This document shows positions 9,832-17,494 of a stretch of 24,258 nucleotides of DNA, one piece after another. Each line of letters starts with the position of its first letter. The stretch's first letter is position 1. The translations under genes were made by a program, and so were the position numbers. The DNA comes from Bacteroidota bacterium (GTDB taxonomy: Bacteria; Bacteroidota; Bacteroidia; Chitinophagales; Chitinophagaceae): assembly GCA_030831005.1 (NCBI GenBank), contig JAURLW010000063.1:1-24258 (forward strand), in the 5' to 3' direction. Below the pieces are notes generated by a model. That model ran no database searches. It was given only the letters and a program-made list of their open reading frames with translations, and was not told where the DNA came from.

Positions 9832-10734
9832 TTATTGAACTGGTGCAGCAGCGCTTGCGCTAGCTGCTTTAAAATCAACTAATTCAACCGTGAAAACTAA
9901 ACAACTATTAGGTGCAATTTTATCACCAGCAGCTTGATTACCATAAGCCAATGAAGATGGTATATATAATGTTGCTTTAGCACCTTTGTTTAATTGAGCA
10001 ATACCTTCATCCCATCCTGGAATAACTTGACCTTGAGATAAGGTAAATTTGAAAGCTTCAGCATGTTTAAAAGAAGGATCTACATTAGAATCGAAAGTTA
10101 CTCCAGCCAATGTTTTACCAGTATAATTAACCGTTACTTCATCGCCAGCCATTGGGCTTGGACCAGAACCTGCTTTTTCTATAGTGTAATAAACTCCCTT
10201 AGGCGATTTTGTAGGCGTGATACCTTTTTCTTTAAAGTAGTTTTGCAATACTTCATCATCTAATTTTAATTGATTTTGAGTCATTGCTTGCATTTCTTTC
10301 TCTGCTTGCTCTAAAGTTTTTATAGAGATTACTTTGAACGAGTATACTAACATTTGTTTTTCCTTGATGAAAGGAGGTAATTGTTTAATGTATTTTTTAA
10401 TAGAATCTGCAGAAATACGAATCACACCGCTATCTCCCGCACTATATTTAGAAAGTGCTTGTGTCCATTCAATAGGAGAAGATACCATTGGAGGTATTTG
10501 GAATTCAATTGGTTTGCCATTGTTATCTCTTTTAGAATCTGCAAAAACGCTATCACCCACTTTTAAGGTAATATTCATGGTAAGAATATCGCCTGGTTTT
10601 GCATTGGTTCCTTTTTCATCGTTTACGATAGCATATTCTACAGCGCCAATCTTATTGAATTTAGCTTTGTTACATGCAACTAATTGGAACATTGCTGTTC
10701 CTAAAACAGCTAGCTTTAATACTTGTTTTGTCAT
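9832..10734 (-). CDS. FKBP-type peptidyl-prolyl cis-trans isomerase, lipoprotein, two-domain
   Basis: Paralog of the next gene downstream, 300 residues. The N-terminus is a lipoprotein signal with lipobox LVAC and lipidated C21. No acidic run follows the cysteine of the kind reported as a surface-export signal in some Bacteroidota, so a periplasm-facing lipoprotein is more likely. Residues about 30-140 form a weak FKBP-like domain (GDSVFADSK, SKYSAGDSGVIRISADS). A charged helix follows (about 140-175), then the canonical FKBP domain (178-288) with NYTGKTLAGVTFDSN, GQVIPGWDEGIAQLNKG and PSSLAYGNQ. An Ala/Ser-rich tail ends the protein. It sits 31 bases after nrnA and 22 before the second FKBP gene, in one likely operon. 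Confidence 0.92.
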   Translation of the reverse strand: MTKQVLKLAVLGTAMFQLVACNKAKFNKIGAVEYAIVNDEKGTNAKPGDILTMNITLKVGDSVFADSKRDNNGKPIEFQIPPMVSSPIEWTQALSKYSAGDSGVIRISADSIKKYIKQLPPFIKEKQMLVYSFKVISIKTLEQAEKEMQAMTQNQLKLDDEVLQNYFKEKGITPTKSPKGVYYTIEKAGSGPSPMAGDEVTVNYTGKTLAGVTFDSNVDPSFKHAEAFKFTLSQGQVIPGWDEGIAQLNKGAKATLYIPSSLAYGNQAAGDKIAPNSCLVFTVELVDFKAASASAAAPVQ

Positions 10735-10765
10735 GTTTTGTTTTTTAAGATTATTGAGATTTTGT

Positions 10766-11767
10766 TTATTTTAATTCGTGAAGATCGTTTAAAATTTCTT
10801 TAAGTTTTGTTATAGTTTCTGTTAATGTCAAATTTGATTTACCACCCGCTGCGTTAAAATGTCCTCCACCGCTAAAATGTGTCCTAGCTAAGGTATTAAC
10901 ATCCACATTACCCTTACTGCGCAAAGATAATCGAATTTCCTTTTCTTTCTCTGTAATTAGTGCGGCAAATTTAATACCCTGAATACTTAATGGATAATTC
11001 ACCAATCCCTCGGTATCTCCATTTTGAAGTTGGAAACGCTCCATTTCTTCCGATGAAAGGGCAATGATGCCGCTATGTATGCTTGGGAAAATTTCCATTT
11101 TTTGGCTTAAAACAAAACCCATAAACTGTAACCGGTTCAAGGTCCAATTGTCATAGACTGCTTCATGCACCAAATGATGTTGTAAACCCTTGTTTTTCAG
11201 GTGCATAATAATCTCATGAACACGGGCTGAAGTACTTGGGAATCTAAAAGACCCTGTATCCGTTAACATTCCGGTGTAAATACAGGTTCCAATTTGCTCA
11301 TTTACTAAATGGGCATCACCAGCGGCATCTATAAAATCGTAAACCATTTCACATGTACTACTTTTTGAGGAATCGCTGATTCCATAAGCAAATACTTCAC
11401 TCGGTTGCAAATGATGGTCAATTAGTATTAAATCTTGGGTTGCAGCTTCTAAAACGGGTGTTAATGCATGTACTCGAGATAAATTATTATAATCTAAGCA
11501 AAATATATAATCAGCAGCTTCTATGAACGCTGTAGCTTTTGAAGGCAAAGCCTCAAAATTTACAAGGGTATCAAATCCAGGTAAAAACGATAAAAAATCA
11601 GGCACTTCATTAGGTGTAATTGGCATTACTTCATGCCCTTTAAGGCTTAAATAGTGGAATAAGCCTAAAATACTACCAATAGCATCTCCATCAGGCCTAT
11701 AGTGGCAAGTAATCGCTATTTTTTTAGGTGTGTTTAGTTGGGCAACAACTTCAACGATTGGTTTCAT
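10766..11767 (-). CDS. nrnA: Bifunctional oligoribonuclease / pAp phosphatase, DHH family (NrnA-like)
   Basis: DHH/DHHA1 phosphoesterase of 333 residues that in characterised relatives degrades very short RNAs to mononucleotides and dephosphorylates 3',5'-pAp. Manganese-binding motifs occur in order: HYRPDGDAIGS (H22, D26, D28), D92 in LDYN, DHH at 117-119, and D170 in TGMLTDTGSFRF. The C-terminal DHHA1 domain has the GGGH signature (300-303) in FSGGGHFNAAGG. Length and motif order fit NrnA. A RecJ-type exonuclease is excluded by size. It is first in a likely three-gene operon with the two FKBP genes and is divergent from ndk. Confidence 0.92.
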   Translation of the reverse strand: MKPIVEVVAQLNTPKKIAITCHYRPDGDAIGSILGLFHYLSLKGHEVMPITPNEVPDFLSFLPGFDTLVNFEALPSKATAFIEAADYIFCLDYNNLSRVHALTPVLEAATQDLILIDHHLQPSEVFAYGISDSSKSSTCEMVYDFIDAAGDAHLVNEQIGTCIYTGMLTDTGSFRFPSTSARVHEIIMHLKNKGLQHHLVHEAVYDNWTLNRLQFMGFVLSQKMEIFPSIHSGIIALSSEEMERFQLQNGDTEGLVNYPLSIQGIKFAALITEKEKEIRLSLRSKGNVDVNTLARTHFSGGGHFNAAGGKSNLTLTETITKLKEILNDLHELK

Positions 11768-11800
11768 ATTCTTACAAAGATGCTAAAATTAATCATCTTT

Positions 11801-11831
11801 TTCGCATTTCGAAAATCTAATCTTATCTTTG
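11801..11831 (+). promoter_or_regulatory. Putative ndk promoter
   Basis: The -7 box TATCTTTG (11824-11831) matches TAnnTTTG exactly. A TTC at 11801-11803, 20 bases upstream, is a near match to the TTG -33 element. The ndk ATG follows 28 bases after the box, leaving a short leader. Confidence 0.65.
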
Positions 11832-11858
11832 CATCGCAAAAACAAAAATTTAATAGCT

Positions 11859-12278
11859 ATGGCAACCAACAGAACTTTTACCATGATTAAACCAGATGCA
11901 GTTCGCAATGGTCATATTGGTGCAATTTTAAAAATGATTAATGACAGAGGATTCCGTATTGTGGCAATGAAATACACGCAATTAAGTCTTGCTCAAGCTG
12001 GACAATTTTATGCGGTACACAGTGCTCGTCCATTTTATGGCGAACTAACTGAATTTATGAGTAGCGGACCAATTGTTGCTGCTATTTTAGAAAAAGATAA
12101 TGCAGTAGCTGATTTCAGAACTTTAATCGGTGCTACTAATCCTGCTGAAGCTGCAGAAGGTACTATTCGTAAAGCATATGCAACATCTATAGGTGAAAAC
12201 GCTGTGCATGGTTCTGATAGTGATGAAAATGCTGAAATTGAAGGTAATTTCTTCTTCAGTGGTTTAGAAAGATTTTAA
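11859..12278 (+). CDS. ndk: Nucleoside diphosphate kinase
   Basis: Balances NTP and dNTP pools by moving the gamma phosphate through a phosphohistidine. At 139 residues it has the usual length. Visible are the N-terminal [10 protein letters not shown] with K11, the RPFY segment (R57-Y60), the nucleotide-binding TIRK segment, and the catalytic H117 in NAVHGSDS, the family signature. The frame is open from a TTG at 11829, but that would overlap the promoter box and add residues that Ndk proteins lack, so the ATG at 11859 is used. It is a single-gene unit with its own promoter and a hairpin terminator 18 bases after the stop. Confidence 0.97.
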   Translation: MATNRTFTMIKPDAVRNGHIGAILKMINDRGFRIVAMKYTQLSLAQAGQFYAVHSARPFYGELTEFMSSGPIVAAILEKDNAVADFRTLIGATNPAEAAEGTIRKAYATSIGENAVHGSDSDENAEIEGNFFFSGLERF

Positions 12279-12296
12279 TCTTTATCATACTTAATT

Positions 12297-12329
12297 AAAA
12301 AGGGGTTACAACTGTAACCCCTTTTTTTA
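12297..12329. terminator. Bidirectional terminator between ndk and the cysteine desulfurase gene
   Basis: AGGGGTTACA (12301-12310) and TGTAACCCCT (12313-12322) form a 10-bp inverted repeat around AC, with an A-tract before and a T-tract after. The stop codon of the convergent gene (complement of 12327-12329) lies in the T-tract. Confidence 0.9.
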
Positions 12330-13460
12330 TATTAGTTCTTTTAACTTTTCTATGACCAAGTCTATCTCTTCTTGGGTATTGTGTTTGCAGAATGAAAATC
12401 GAATTGGCACAAGACTATTTGCCTTTTCTCCATGAATATTTTTAATCACATGGCTTACACTACTAGCGCCGCTACTGCAGGCACTTCCACCACTTATACA
12501 AATACCTGCCATATCTAAGTTGAATAACAACATTTCTGTTTTTGGAGTATGTGGGAAGGCTACATTTAAAACGGTGTAAAGGCTATCACCTTTGGTGTCT
12601 CCATTAAAAAGTAGTTCTGGAAATGTCTGTTGTAATGCATCTGCCATATAATACTTCAAGGATAAGATATGTGCTTTATCGATATCATGATTATGCGTAG
12701 CATCTTCTAAAGCTTTTGCAAAACCCACAATGCCATATAAATTTTCTGTGCCTGCACGCATATTACGCTCTTGTGCTCCGCCACTAATTAATGGTTTTAT
12801 ACTGATGTCTTCATTGATGTATAAGATGCCCACTCCCTTTGGTCCATGAAACTTATGACCCGCACCATTTATAAAATGCACATGGGTTTCTTTTAAATCT
12901 ATAGGGTAGTGACCTACCGTTTGTACCGTATCGCTATGGAATATAGCATTGTATTTTTTACATAACAATCCTACTGCCTTAATATCCATTAAGTTGCCTA
13001 TTTCGTTATTGGCATGCATAAGGGTAACCAAGGTTTTTTCTTTGCTAGAGGCCAATAGTTCTTCTAGGTGTTCTAAATCAAAATGCCCATTCGATGTTAA
13101 TTTAACATAACTAGCGCTTACTGCTCCATGTGCGGCTAAATGCTCTACCGTGTGCAATGTAGCATGATGCTCAATGGGTGAAGTGATAATATGCTTGCAA
13201 CCTAAATCATGAACAGATGCTAAAATTGCAGTATTGCTACTTTCTGTTCCACCTGAAGTGAAGAATATGGAGCCAGGACTAGTATTTAAAATTTTGGCAA
13301 CACTTTTTCTTGCTTGCTCTATAGCCATCTTGCTTTCTCTACCATAAGAATAAATAGAGGATGGATTGCCAAACTTTTCAGTTAAATAAGGCATCATTGC
13401 TTGAAGTGCTTCTGCAGACAGGGCCGTTGTTGCCGCATTGTCAAAATATATGCGTTGCAT
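12327..13460 (-). CDS. Cysteine desulfurase, class I (IscS/NifS type)
   Basis: PLP enzyme that takes sulfur from L-cysteine as an enzyme persulfide for Fe-S clusters or tRNA thiolation. The 377 residues begin with the group I signature YFDNAATT. H98-H99 (EHHA) and D177 (HSDTVQ) are cofactor contacts. The PLP lysine is K203 in GAGHKFHGPKG. The catalytic cysteine is C328 in the long loop GGSACSSGASS, which marks the IscS/NifS class rather than SufS. The ATG at 13460 is preferred over a TTG one codon upstream. No scaffold (IscU), ferredoxin or tRNA-modification gene is nearby, so the sulfur acceptor cannot be named. It converges on ndk and is divergent from the DUF4375-like gene. Confidence 0.94.
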   Translation of the reverse strand: MQRIYFDNAATTALSAEALQAMMPYLTEKFGNPSSIYSYGRESKMAIEQARKSVAKILNTSPGSIFFTSGGTESSNTAILASVHDLGCKHIITSPIEHHATLHTVEHLAAHGAVSASYVKLTSNGHFDLEHLEELLASSKEKTLVTLMHANNEIGNLMDIKAVGLLCKKYNAIFHSDTVQTVGHYPIDLKETHVHFINGAGHKFHGPKGVGILYINEDISIKPLISGGAQERNMRAGTENLYGIVGFAKALEDATHNHDIDKAHILSLKYYMADALQQTFPELLFNGDTKGDSLYTVLNVAFPHTPKTEMLLFNLDMAGICISGGSACSSGASSVSHVIKNIHGEKANSLVPIRFSFCKHNTQEEIDLVIEKLKELI

Positions 13461-13556
13461 CAAATTGGTTTAAGTATGTAAAAGTAATTTTTTAATTATT
13501 AAAATAATAGTAGTTCCAACCAATTTTTATCATGTTATTTGTAATTTTAGCCTTCT

Positions 13557-14057
13557 ATGAAACCTTCAATAGCTATAACCGAATGGTCTGAAATATTAGC
13601 TAATCAATCTGATGAAGCAATTATTGATTTCGTTGCCGCACCATTTCATGAAAAAATATATCAAGATCAATCTTTTGATTTATTAGACCAATTAAATCCT
13701 ATTCAGAAAGCTTTTGTCATTCACCATTATATCATGATGCATGTGCCATCAGGAGGATTTATTCAATTCATTCATAATGAATATGTGAGTTTGATTCCTG
13801 AATTTATGGAGGGCCTGAAAGTAGTGGGGGATTATAAAATGGTACTTATTTTGGACAAGGTATTAGTAGAATATGTACAGCACCATTCTATATTTAAAGC
13901 TGCCCATACGTTAGAATTATTTACTAAACTTTACGATCAATTGCCGCAATTTAATGCCTTAGACGAGCAATTTAAAAATGCATATCTTACGATGAATTCC
14001 TTAATCGTGGCTTATTTAAAAGAACATGTACAAGAAGTTCTTAGCTTGACAGTTTAG
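13557..14057 (+). CDS. DUF4375-like (DMP19-family) protein of unknown function
   Basis: A 166-residue, apparently cytoplasmic, helical protein with no signal peptide or membrane segment. The central part, PSGGFIQFIHNEY (64-76) followed by a helix with GLKVVGDYKMVLILDKVL, resembles the DUF4375/DMP19 domain, whose members typically show a GGF-x-Q-(F/Y) motif and a following helix about the 'age' or index of an element. No catalytic residues are evident and I do not assign a function. The last 17 bases overlap the convergent ABM-type monooxygenase gene (tail to tail), with no hairpin terminator between them. No matching TAnnTTTG box was found in the 90-base upstream gap. Confidence 0.75.
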   Translation: MKPSIAITEWSEILANQSDEAIIDFVAAPFHEKIYQDQSFDLLDQLNPIQKAFVIHHYIMMHVPSGGFIQFIHNEYVSLIPEFMEGLKVVGDYKMVLILDKVLVEYVQHHSIFKAAHTLELFTKLYDQLPQFNALDEQFKNAYLTMNSLIVAYLKEHVQEVLSLTV

Positions 14058-14367
14058 CTGCATGGTGAAAAGAAGCATGTTCTACTTTGCAAACTTGGCT
14101 TATAAATGCATCATACCATACCTGAGCTTTTGCTTTAGCGGCTTTATGAATTTCGTTATTCTGCCAAACACGTATTGCTTCTTCACTCTCCCAATAAGAA
14201 ATAAAAATCTGCTTTTTACCATCAAAAGATGAAATATGACCTAGATAACCTTTTTGTTGTTGGGCCAATTCAAGGGTAGCTGCATCTAATGCCTCATAAC
14301 CTTCATCATTAGATGATTTAATAGAAATAAAAATAACAGCGTAATAATCTCTTTGAGGTAACTGCAT
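14041..14367 (-). CDS. ABM-family (antibiotic biosynthesis monooxygenase-like) protein
   Basis: Small 108-residue protein with the dimeric ferredoxin-like pattern of the ABM superfamily. A beta strand comes first (YYAVIFISIK). A helix follows (YEALDAATLELAQQQ), then the GYLGHISSFD turn, a strand with QIFISYWESEEAIRVWQN, and a final helix beginning with HKAAKAKAQVWYDAFISQ. The S-Y-W-E-S-E-E-A followed by W-Q is typical of this superfamily. Members range from quinol monooxygenases to heme-degrading enzymes; the heme-binding residues of IsdG are not evident, so the substrate is open. It starts 2 bases after hldD and probably shares its transcript. Its 3' end overlaps the convergent DUF4375-like gene by 17 bases. 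Confidence 0.8.
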   Translation of the reverse strand: MQLPQRDYYAVIFISIKSSNDEGYEALDAATLELAQQQKGYLGHISSFDGKKQIFISYWESEEAIRVWQNNEIHKAAKAKAQVWYDAFISQVCKVEHASFHHAAKLSS

Positions 14368-14369
14368 GA

Positions 14370-15350
14370 TTAGAAATAAGTATGCATTAAAAGATATTCC
14401 GTAACATATTCTTTAATACCATCTTCTAAGGAAGTAAAAGGTGTAGGATAACCTGCAGCTCTTAATTTGTTGGTATCTGCTTGGGTGAAGTATTGATATT
14501 TATCTCTGATATCAATTGGAGTATCAATAAATTGAATGTCAGTAGGCTTTTCTAGAGCTGTAAATAAAGCTTTTGCTAGATCCACAAAAGTCCTACCTTT
14601 ACCAGTACCAGCATTATATAAGCCATTTGATGGTTGGTTTTCCATTAACCAAACACAAATAGACACAATGTCTTTAACATAAATAAAGTCCCTTATTTGC
14701 TCTCCATCTTTAAAATCGGGATGATGTGATCTAAACAAGGTCATTGACCCTTTTGACTGTATTTGATTGAAGGCATGCATAATTACAGATGCCATTCTAC
14801 CTTTATGATACTCATTAGGGCCATATACATTAAAAAACTTAACACCAGCAAAGAATGGCGGTGCTACACTTTGTTTTAATGCCCAAATGTCAAAATTATT
14901 TTTAGAAGCCCCGTATGGATTCAAAGGTTTTAGTTGCGCTACGATTTCATGATTATCAACATAACCCAATTCGCCATTACCGTAGGTTGCAGCAGAAGAA
15001 GCATATACTATAGGAATGTTGTTTTCTGCACACCAATTCCAAATACGCTGAGAATAAACAACATTTAATTCTTCATGAATTGCATAATTCATTTCCGTGG
15101 TGTCGGTTCTCGCGCCTAAATGAAAAATTCCATCTATAGGACTAGTATTGGTTTTTAACCAATCAAAAAAAACAGATCGTTCTATTTTTTGAAGATATTT
15201 CTTATCCGATAAATTGGCTTCTTTATCGGTACGAGAAAAGTCATCTACTAAAATTAAATGATCAATTCCTTGTCGGTTTAAAAAACCAACAAGATAACTC
15301 GCAATAAAACCAGCAGCGCCAGTAATTACATAGGTTTTATTTGATTGCAT
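14370..15350 (-). CDS. hldD: ADP-L-glycero-D-manno-heptose-6-epimerase
   Basis: Extended short-chain dehydrogenase that makes ADP-L-glycero-D-manno-heptose for the inner core of lipopolysaccharide. Over 326 residues it shows the NAD(P) loop TGAAGFIAS (10-18), S119 in YASSAATYG, and the catalytic Tyr146/Lys150 pair in NPYGASKNNFD. It also has the stretch NVYGPNEYHKGRMASV (174-189) with K183, which closely follows the HldD-specific segment that carries a second lysine in the E. coli enzyme. This last stretch separates it from GalE and other NDP-sugar epimerases. It starts 16 bases after the small His-rich membrane protein gene and 2 before the ABM gene. Together with kdsA it shows an outer membrane with Kdo-heptose core. 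Confidence 0.93.
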   Translation of the reverse strand: MQSNKTYVITGAAGFIASYLVGFLNRQGIDHLILVDDFSRTDKEANLSDKKYLQKIERSVFFDWLKTNTSPIDGIFHLGARTDTTEMNYAIHEELNVVYSQRIWNWCAENNIPIVYASSAATYGNGELGYVDNHEIVAQLKPLNPYGASKNNFDIWALKQSVAPPFFAGVKFFNVYGPNEYHKGRMASVIMHAFNQIQSKGSMTLFRSHHPDFKDGEQIRDFIYVKDIVSICVWLMENQPSNGLYNAGTGKGRTFVDLAKALFTALEKPTDIQFIDTPIDIRDKYQYFTQADTNKLRAAGYPTPFTSLEDGIKEYVTEYLLMHTYF

Positions 15351-15366
15351 TTACGGCGAGGATATA

Positions 15367-15612
15367 TTAGTGATGAGTAGCGGTAGTATCTTCCGTTGCT
15401 GTGTGAGTTGTGTCAGCAGCTGCATGTTCAGGAGCAACAACATGTTCTGTAGTTTCATGATTTGCTTCATGACCACCTTCGTGCTCACTCATAGCGCTTA
15501 CGAAATTTACGATTGCGATGAATAAGCCTGCTACAATAGCAACTAGGAAAAAAGGAGCTACAAGAGAAGGTTTTGAACTAGTGTCTTTTGGTGTTTTGTG
15601 ATGATGTGACAT
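15367..15612 (-). CDS. Small single-pass membrane protein with a His-rich tail, unknown function
   Basis: An 81-residue protein of no recognised family. The N-terminus is polar with three consecutive histidines (residues 3-5) and basic residues. A single hydrophobic segment lies at about 18-40 (LVAPFFLVAIVAGLFIAIVN then FVSAM). The 40-residue tail is nearly all His, Glu, Thr, Asp and Ala, with eight histidines, ends in HH, and should face the periplasm by the positive-inside rule. The composition suggests metal binding or a low-complexity spacer, but that is inference. It has its own well-formed promoter. The next gene upstream on the strand is an iron-dependent dioxygenase with rubredoxin-like cysteines; hldD follows 16 bases downstream. 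Confidence 0.75.
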   Translation of the reverse strand: MSHHHKTPKDTSSKPSLVAPFFLVAIVAGLFIAIVNFVSAMSEHEGGHEANHETTEHVVAPEHAAADTTHTATEDTTATHH

Positions 15613-15630
15613 GATTAGGGTTATTTTTTA

Positions 15631-15662
15631 CAAAAATAATTTTTTAGGTCTATTAATTACAA
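15631..15662 (-). promoter_or_regulatory. Bacteroidota-type promoter for the His-rich gene, hldD and ABM gene
   Basis: On the minus strand TTG (complement of 15660-15662), a 21-base spacer and TATTTTTG (complement of 15631-15638) match the consensus TTG-N17-23-TAnnTTTG. The start codon at 15612 follows 18 bases after the box. It is the most complete promoter match that I found here. Confidence 0.65.
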
Positions 15663-15670
15663 TTTTCAGC

Positions 15671-16198
15671 TTATTTTTTCAGTTCAGGAGCTTGCATTAC
15701 ATGATTACATGCTTTGCAGGTTCTTTTGTTTTCGTCGGAATAGAAGCGTTGCATTACAGGAGGTAATTGCTGTACGATATCCGTCAACTCCATGTATTCT
15801 TCATATAATTTGGTATTACATTGCTCACAAAACCATAAAAATCCATCTATTTCTTTACCTTTTCTAACTTTTTCAATGACTAAGCCAACGGTATTTGGAC
15901 CTCTTTGCGGAGAATGAGGAACTTTTGCTGGAAGTAGAAATATTTCACCAGGGTTTAAAACAATGGTTCTAGGTTGATCATCTTCTATGATTTTCACTTC
16001 AATAGTACCTTCTAATTGATAGAATAATTCTTCTGATTCGTTGTAGTGATAATCTTTCCTACTATTGGGTCCGCCAACCACCATTACAATAAAATCACCA
16101 GCTTGTTTGTAGATACAAGCATTACCAACAGGTGGCTTCAAAAGATCTTTATGATCTGCAATCCATTGTTGGAGGTTAAAAGGAGCTAGGATAGACAT
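15671..16198 (-). CDS. nbaC: 3-hydroxyanthranilate 3,4-dioxygenase
   Basis: Ring-opening Fe(II) dioxygenase of the kynurenine pathway; its product closes to quinolinate for NAD synthesis or is degraded further. The 175-residue cupin has the full ligand set H51, E57 and H95, and the substrate residues R47, R99 and E109 fit the known bacterial enzyme. Four C-terminal cysteines, C124/C127 (CEQC) and C161/C164 (CKAC), form the rubredoxin-like second iron site of bacterial forms. No other kynurenine gene is in the window, so the pathway must be completed elsewhere. It lies 5 bases after the CNNM/CorC-type gene and so probably shares the gmk transcript. Confidence 0.95.
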   Translation of the reverse strand: MSILAPFNLQQWIADHKDLLKPPVGNACIYKQAGDFIVMVVGGPNSRKDYHYNESEELFYQLEGTIEVKIIEDDQPRTIVLNPGEIFLLPAKVPHSPQRGPNTVGLVIEKVRKGKEIDGFLWFCEQCNTKLYEEYMELTDIVQQLPPVMQRFYSDENKRTCKACNHVMQAPELKK

Positions 16199-16203
16199 AT
16201 GCG

Positions 16204-17475
16204 TTACAATTTAGCAAGTACTTTAATTTTTACCGTATCAATTCGGGTTTCGGTTACTAACAAAATATCAAACTCGTAGTGATCAATGATGATACGATCT
16301 TTACGTTTTGGAATGGTTTCATGATTAGCAATAATGTAGCCTGAAAGCGTCTCCGAATCTTCACTTTCGAAATTAAAATTGTATTTCTCATTGAGATAGT
16401 CTAGTTCTAATCTACCAGAGAAAATAAATTCATTTTCTGACAATTGCTTTTCTACATATTCTTCAACATCATACTCGTCATTAATATCGCCAAAGATTTC
16501 TTCCAAAACATCTTCCATGGTTACTATACCTGCAGTGCCACCAAACTCATCGGCAACCCAAGCTATACTTTTACGTTCCTTGGTAAAGCTATTCATTAAA
16601 TCTACGGCACTCATAGTTTCTGGAACTGCATGAATGGTGTGTAGAATCTCTCTGATATTGGCAGGTTTTCTGTTGAGATCTAAATGGTGTAAATAGCCAA
16701 TAATATTGTCAATATTACCTTCGTAAACTATGATTTTTGATAATTTAGTCTTAATAAATTGAGCTTTAACCTTTGCTATATCTGCATTTACCTCTACGGC
16801 TTCAATTTCATTTCTTGGTATCATACATTTGCGAATTTTTACATTCACTAAGTACAATGCATTTTCAAAAAGTTCGGTGTTCACTTCATTATTATCATTT
16901 TCATGACCGTGTAAAGATTGCTTAACAAACACTTCTAGATCAACACGATTGAAGATAATTTGATTTTCTTTTATACGAACATTGAATAAATATTTTAATA
17001 TAAATTCAGAAATACTAACGAATAATTTAGCAATAGGGAAAAGCAATAAATAAAGGAGATACATAGGAATGCTAAATATCTTCAAAGCACTATCAGCTTT
17101 TGCTCTAAATATAGCCTTAGGTAAGAATTCGGCAAAAACGAGAATGAAAACTGTGGCAATTAAGGTGTCCAAAAACAAATGAATAAATTGCTTGTTGAGG
17201 GCCTCTGGTAATAACTCAAATAGAGGTTTGGTGAGCTCCGTCATTAATAAGCCATACACCACTAGTACGATATTAATGCCAATCAAGCTGGTGCCAATAA
17301 ACTCTGCAGGATTCATCATAAACTTGGAGATAATTCTTCCAGAAGTTGTTCCTTGCTTTTTTTGAAGTTCAATAGATAATTTGTTGGCAGTAATAAAGGC
17401 AATTTCTGTACCTGCAAAAAAGCCAATTAATAAAATACAACTAATAATATAGATAACTAATTCAGTGATGTCCAT
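16204..17475 (-). CDS. CNNM/CorC-type membrane protein (DUF21-CBS-CorC_HlyC, 'hemolysin family')
   Basis: Inner-membrane protein of 423 residues with the complete three-part layout. The N-terminal DUF21 membrane domain has hydrophobic stretches near 5-27, 58-80, 97-117 and 130-157 and the conserved GTEIAF and NPAEFIGTSLIG segments. A CBS pair follows (about 215-330) with MIPRNEIEAVE and the EFGGTAGIVTMEDVLEEIFGD motif of this family. The CorC_HlyC domain is at about 345-420. Relatives take part in magnesium or cobalt export, and some Bacteroidota members are annotated as the gliding protein GldE; neither role can be chosen from this sequence. It starts 19 bases after gmk and ends 5 bases before the dioxygenase gene. 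Confidence 0.9.
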   Translation of the reverse strand: MDITELVIYIISCILLIGFFAGTEIAFITANKLSIELQKKQGTTSGRIISKFMMNPAEFIGTSLIGINIVLVVYGLLMTELTKPLFELLPEALNKQFIHLFLDTLIATVFILVFAEFLPKAIFRAKADSALKIFSIPMYLLYLLLFPIAKLFVSISEFILKYLFNVRIKENQIIFNRVDLEVFVKQSLHGHENDNNEVNTELFENALYLVNVKIRKCMIPRNEIEAVEVNADIAKVKAQFIKTKLSKIIVYEGNIDNIIGYLHHLDLNRKPANIREILHTIHAVPETMSAVDLMNSFTKERKSIAWVADEFGGTAGIVTMEDVLEEIFGDINDEYDVEEYVEKQLSENEFIFSGRLELDYLNEKYNFNFESEDSETLSGYIIANHETIPKRKDRIIIDHYEFDILLVTETRIDTVKIKVLAKL

Positions 17476-17494
17476 GTTTGGAACTTATTTTTTA

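Noticed and set aside
9840..9865. GC-rich imperfect palindrome (GCAGCGCTTGCGCTAGCTGC) near the end of the FKBP lipoprotein gene
   Set aside because: It encodes the Ala/Ser-rich tail (ASASAA); the repeats follow from GCT/AGC codons and no T-tract follows.
10334..10774. Open frame of 146 codons on the plus strand, antisense to the FKBP lipoprotein gene
   Set aside because: It mirrors a strongly conserved gene on the other strand, has no recognisable domain, and its residues look like a shadow translation.
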